DNA of 6,643 nucleotides, from NCBI GenBank assembly GCA_900772435.1, contig CAAHEM010000005.1, forward strand, positions 1-6,643, read 5' to 3'. Made by a program: the position numbers and the translations under genes. Of the stretch, positions 5,705 to 6,643 are shown in pieces. Each line of letters begins with the position of its first letter. Position 1 is the stretch's first letter. The DNA is from Bacilli bacterium (lineage in GTDB: Bacteria > Bacillota_I > Bacilli_A > RF39 > UBA660). Under the pieces are notes generated by a model. That model saw only the letters and a program-made list of their open reading frames with translations, was not told where the DNA came from and searched no databases.

Positions 5705-6643
5705 ATGAAAACACCTAATATGTTAGATGCTAAAAAGAGAAATCAAAATGAAATAAAATATGTAGATTATGATAAGAATTTTGATAAATTTGGAGAAGGA
5801 AAAACATTTTTTGTTAGAACTTATGGTTGTCAGATGAATGAGCATGATTCTGAAAAAATAAGAGGTATGATGAAGAGTGTTGGTTTTACATTAGTAGATT
5901 CTATAGAAGATGCTGATGTTGTTATATTAAATACTTGTGCAATACGTGAGAATGCTCATGATAAAGTATTTGGTTTTTTAGGTGTTTTAAAACATTTAAA
6001 ACAAAGTAAACCTGACTTATTAATTGGTATATGTGGATGCATGGCTCAAGAAGAAGTAGTAGTAAAAGATATATTAAATAAATATAAATATGTAGACTTT
6101 GTTTGCGGAACACATAATTTAGATAATTTAATATCTATTGTTAAGAATAAAATTGATACTAAGAAACAACAAATAGAAGTACTTAGTTACGAAGGTGATG
6201 TTGTTGAAAATGTACCAGTGTTAAGAGAAAGTAAATATAGTGCTTGGGTTGACATAATATATGGTTGTGATAAATTTTGTACTTATTGTATAGTTCCTTA
6301 TACTCGTGGTACTCAAAGAAGTAGAAAACATGAAGCTATTGTTGATGAAGTAAAAGAACTTGTTAAAAATGGTTATAAAGAAGTAACTCTTTTAGGGCAA
6401 AATGTTAATGCTTATGGAAAAGATTTATATGAAGACTATAATCTTGCTAATTTACTTAGTGATGTAAGTGATACTGGAATAGAAAGAATTAGATTTGTTA
6501 CTAGTCATCCATGGGATTTTACTGATGAGATGGTTGATATAATAGCTAGTCGTGATAATATAATGCCTTATATACATTTACCACTTCAATCTGGTAGTGA
6601 TAAGATACTTAAACTTATGAATAGAAAATATACTAGTAGTGAA
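5705..6643 (+). CDS. miaB: tRNA-2-methylthio-N6-dimethylallyladenosine synthase, N-terminal 313 codons (3' end outside window)
   Basis: MiaB is a radical-SAM enzyme that adds the 2-methylthio group to N6-isopentenyl-adenosine at tRNA position 37, helping codon-anticodon pairing. The frame starts at ATG 5705, 9 nt after GGAG (5692-5695), and stays open to the window end. The N-terminal UPF0004 domain carries its three cluster cysteines at C42 (Thr-Tyr-Gly-Cys-Gln-Met-Asn), C78 (Asn-Thr-Cys-Ala-Ile-Arg) and C112 (Gly-Cys-Met-Ala-Gln). The radical-SAM CxxxCxxC is C188, C192, C195 within Tyr-Gly-Cys...Cys-Thr-Tyr-Cys. Further family blocks are Gly-Gln-Asn-Val-Asn-Ala-Tyr (231-237), Thr-Ser-His-Pro (266-269) and His-Leu-Pro-Leu-Gln-Ser-Gly-Ser (291-298). 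A 32-residue lead before the first domain recalls the longer N-terminus of Bacillus-type MiaB. The C-terminal TRAM domain is beyond the window. MiaB is favoured over MtaB or RimO by these blocks. Confidence 0.95.
   Translation, partial: MKTPNMLDAKKRNQNEIKYVDYDKNFDKFGEGKTFFVRTYGCQMNEHDSEKIRGMMKSVGFTLVDSIEDADVVILNTCAIRENAHDKVFGFLGVLKHLKQSKPDLLIGICGCMAQEEVVVKDILNKYKYVDFVCGTHNLDNLISIVKNKIDTKKQQIEVLSYEGDVVENVPVLRESKYSAWVDIIYGCDKFCTYCIVPYTRGTQRSRKHEAIVDEVKELVKNGYKEVTLLGQNVNAYGKDLYEDYNLANLLSDVSDTGIERIRFVTSHPWDFTDEMVDIIASRDNIMPYIHLPLQSGSDKILKLMNRKYTSSE

Noticed and set aside
5922..6113. 63-residue open frame on the minus strand inside miaB
   Set aside because: It is antisense to the conserved first domain of miaB and has low-complexity Leu/Ile/Tyr content, so it is a shadow frame.
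1..6643. Alternative genetic code with TGA as Trp (Mycoplasma-like)
   Set aside because: TGA ends two genes where an RBS or terminator fits it as a stop, no in-frame TGA interrupts uvrB or miaB, and Trp is encoded by TGG.

Overview
The window is a very AT-rich, densely packed bacterial segment with every gene on the + strand. Base composition, AGA/TTA-biased codons, AGGTGA/GGAG-type ribosome binding sites and the protein types point to a low-GC Firmicute or Bacilli-related lineage, plausibly an uncultured, small-genome gut-type Bacilli/Mollicutes relative. That placement is inference. TGA ends two genes (the amidase and the thioredoxin-like gene) and Trp is written TGG, so the standard bacterial code applies. 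This argues against Mycoplasma or Spiroplasma.

Layout: (1) 1-264, the C-terminal end of tryptophanyl-tRNA synthetase (trpS). (2) 301-1248, an unrecognised soluble 315-residue protein, followed by a hairpin terminator. (3) 1323-2351 and 2363-2692, an apparent two-gene operon. The first gene is a zinc amidase of the amidase_2/PGRP type with an unusual N-terminal run of Tyr-rich helical repeats and no signal peptide. The second is a small protein related to nucleoside 2-deoxyribosyltransferases. A strong terminator closes the operon, and its stem also resembles a LexA/DinR operator. (4) 2830-4779, complete uvrB (nucleotide excision repair). (5) 4829-5650, a membrane protein joining a zinc ribbon, two hydrophobic segments, a four-Cys patch and a thioredoxin-like domain with a CPHC active site. 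(6) 5705-6643, the first 313 codons of miaB (tRNA methylthiolation), cut by the window end.

The housekeeping genes (trpS, uvrB, miaB) are not linked in function. They look like neighbours in a compacted genome where most units have their own promoter and terminator. Terminator T-tracts run almost straight into the next -10 element, leaders look only about 13-17 nt long, and in two genes the stop codon sits in or at the edge of the terminator loop. No stretch over 300 bases lacks a gene. I see no tRNA, rRNA, CRISPR array, insertion sequence or attachment site.

The less ordinary content is the amidase/deoxyribosyltransferase-like pair, the zinc-ribbon/thioredoxin fusion and the orphan 315-residue protein. 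None of these by itself establishes a new system.
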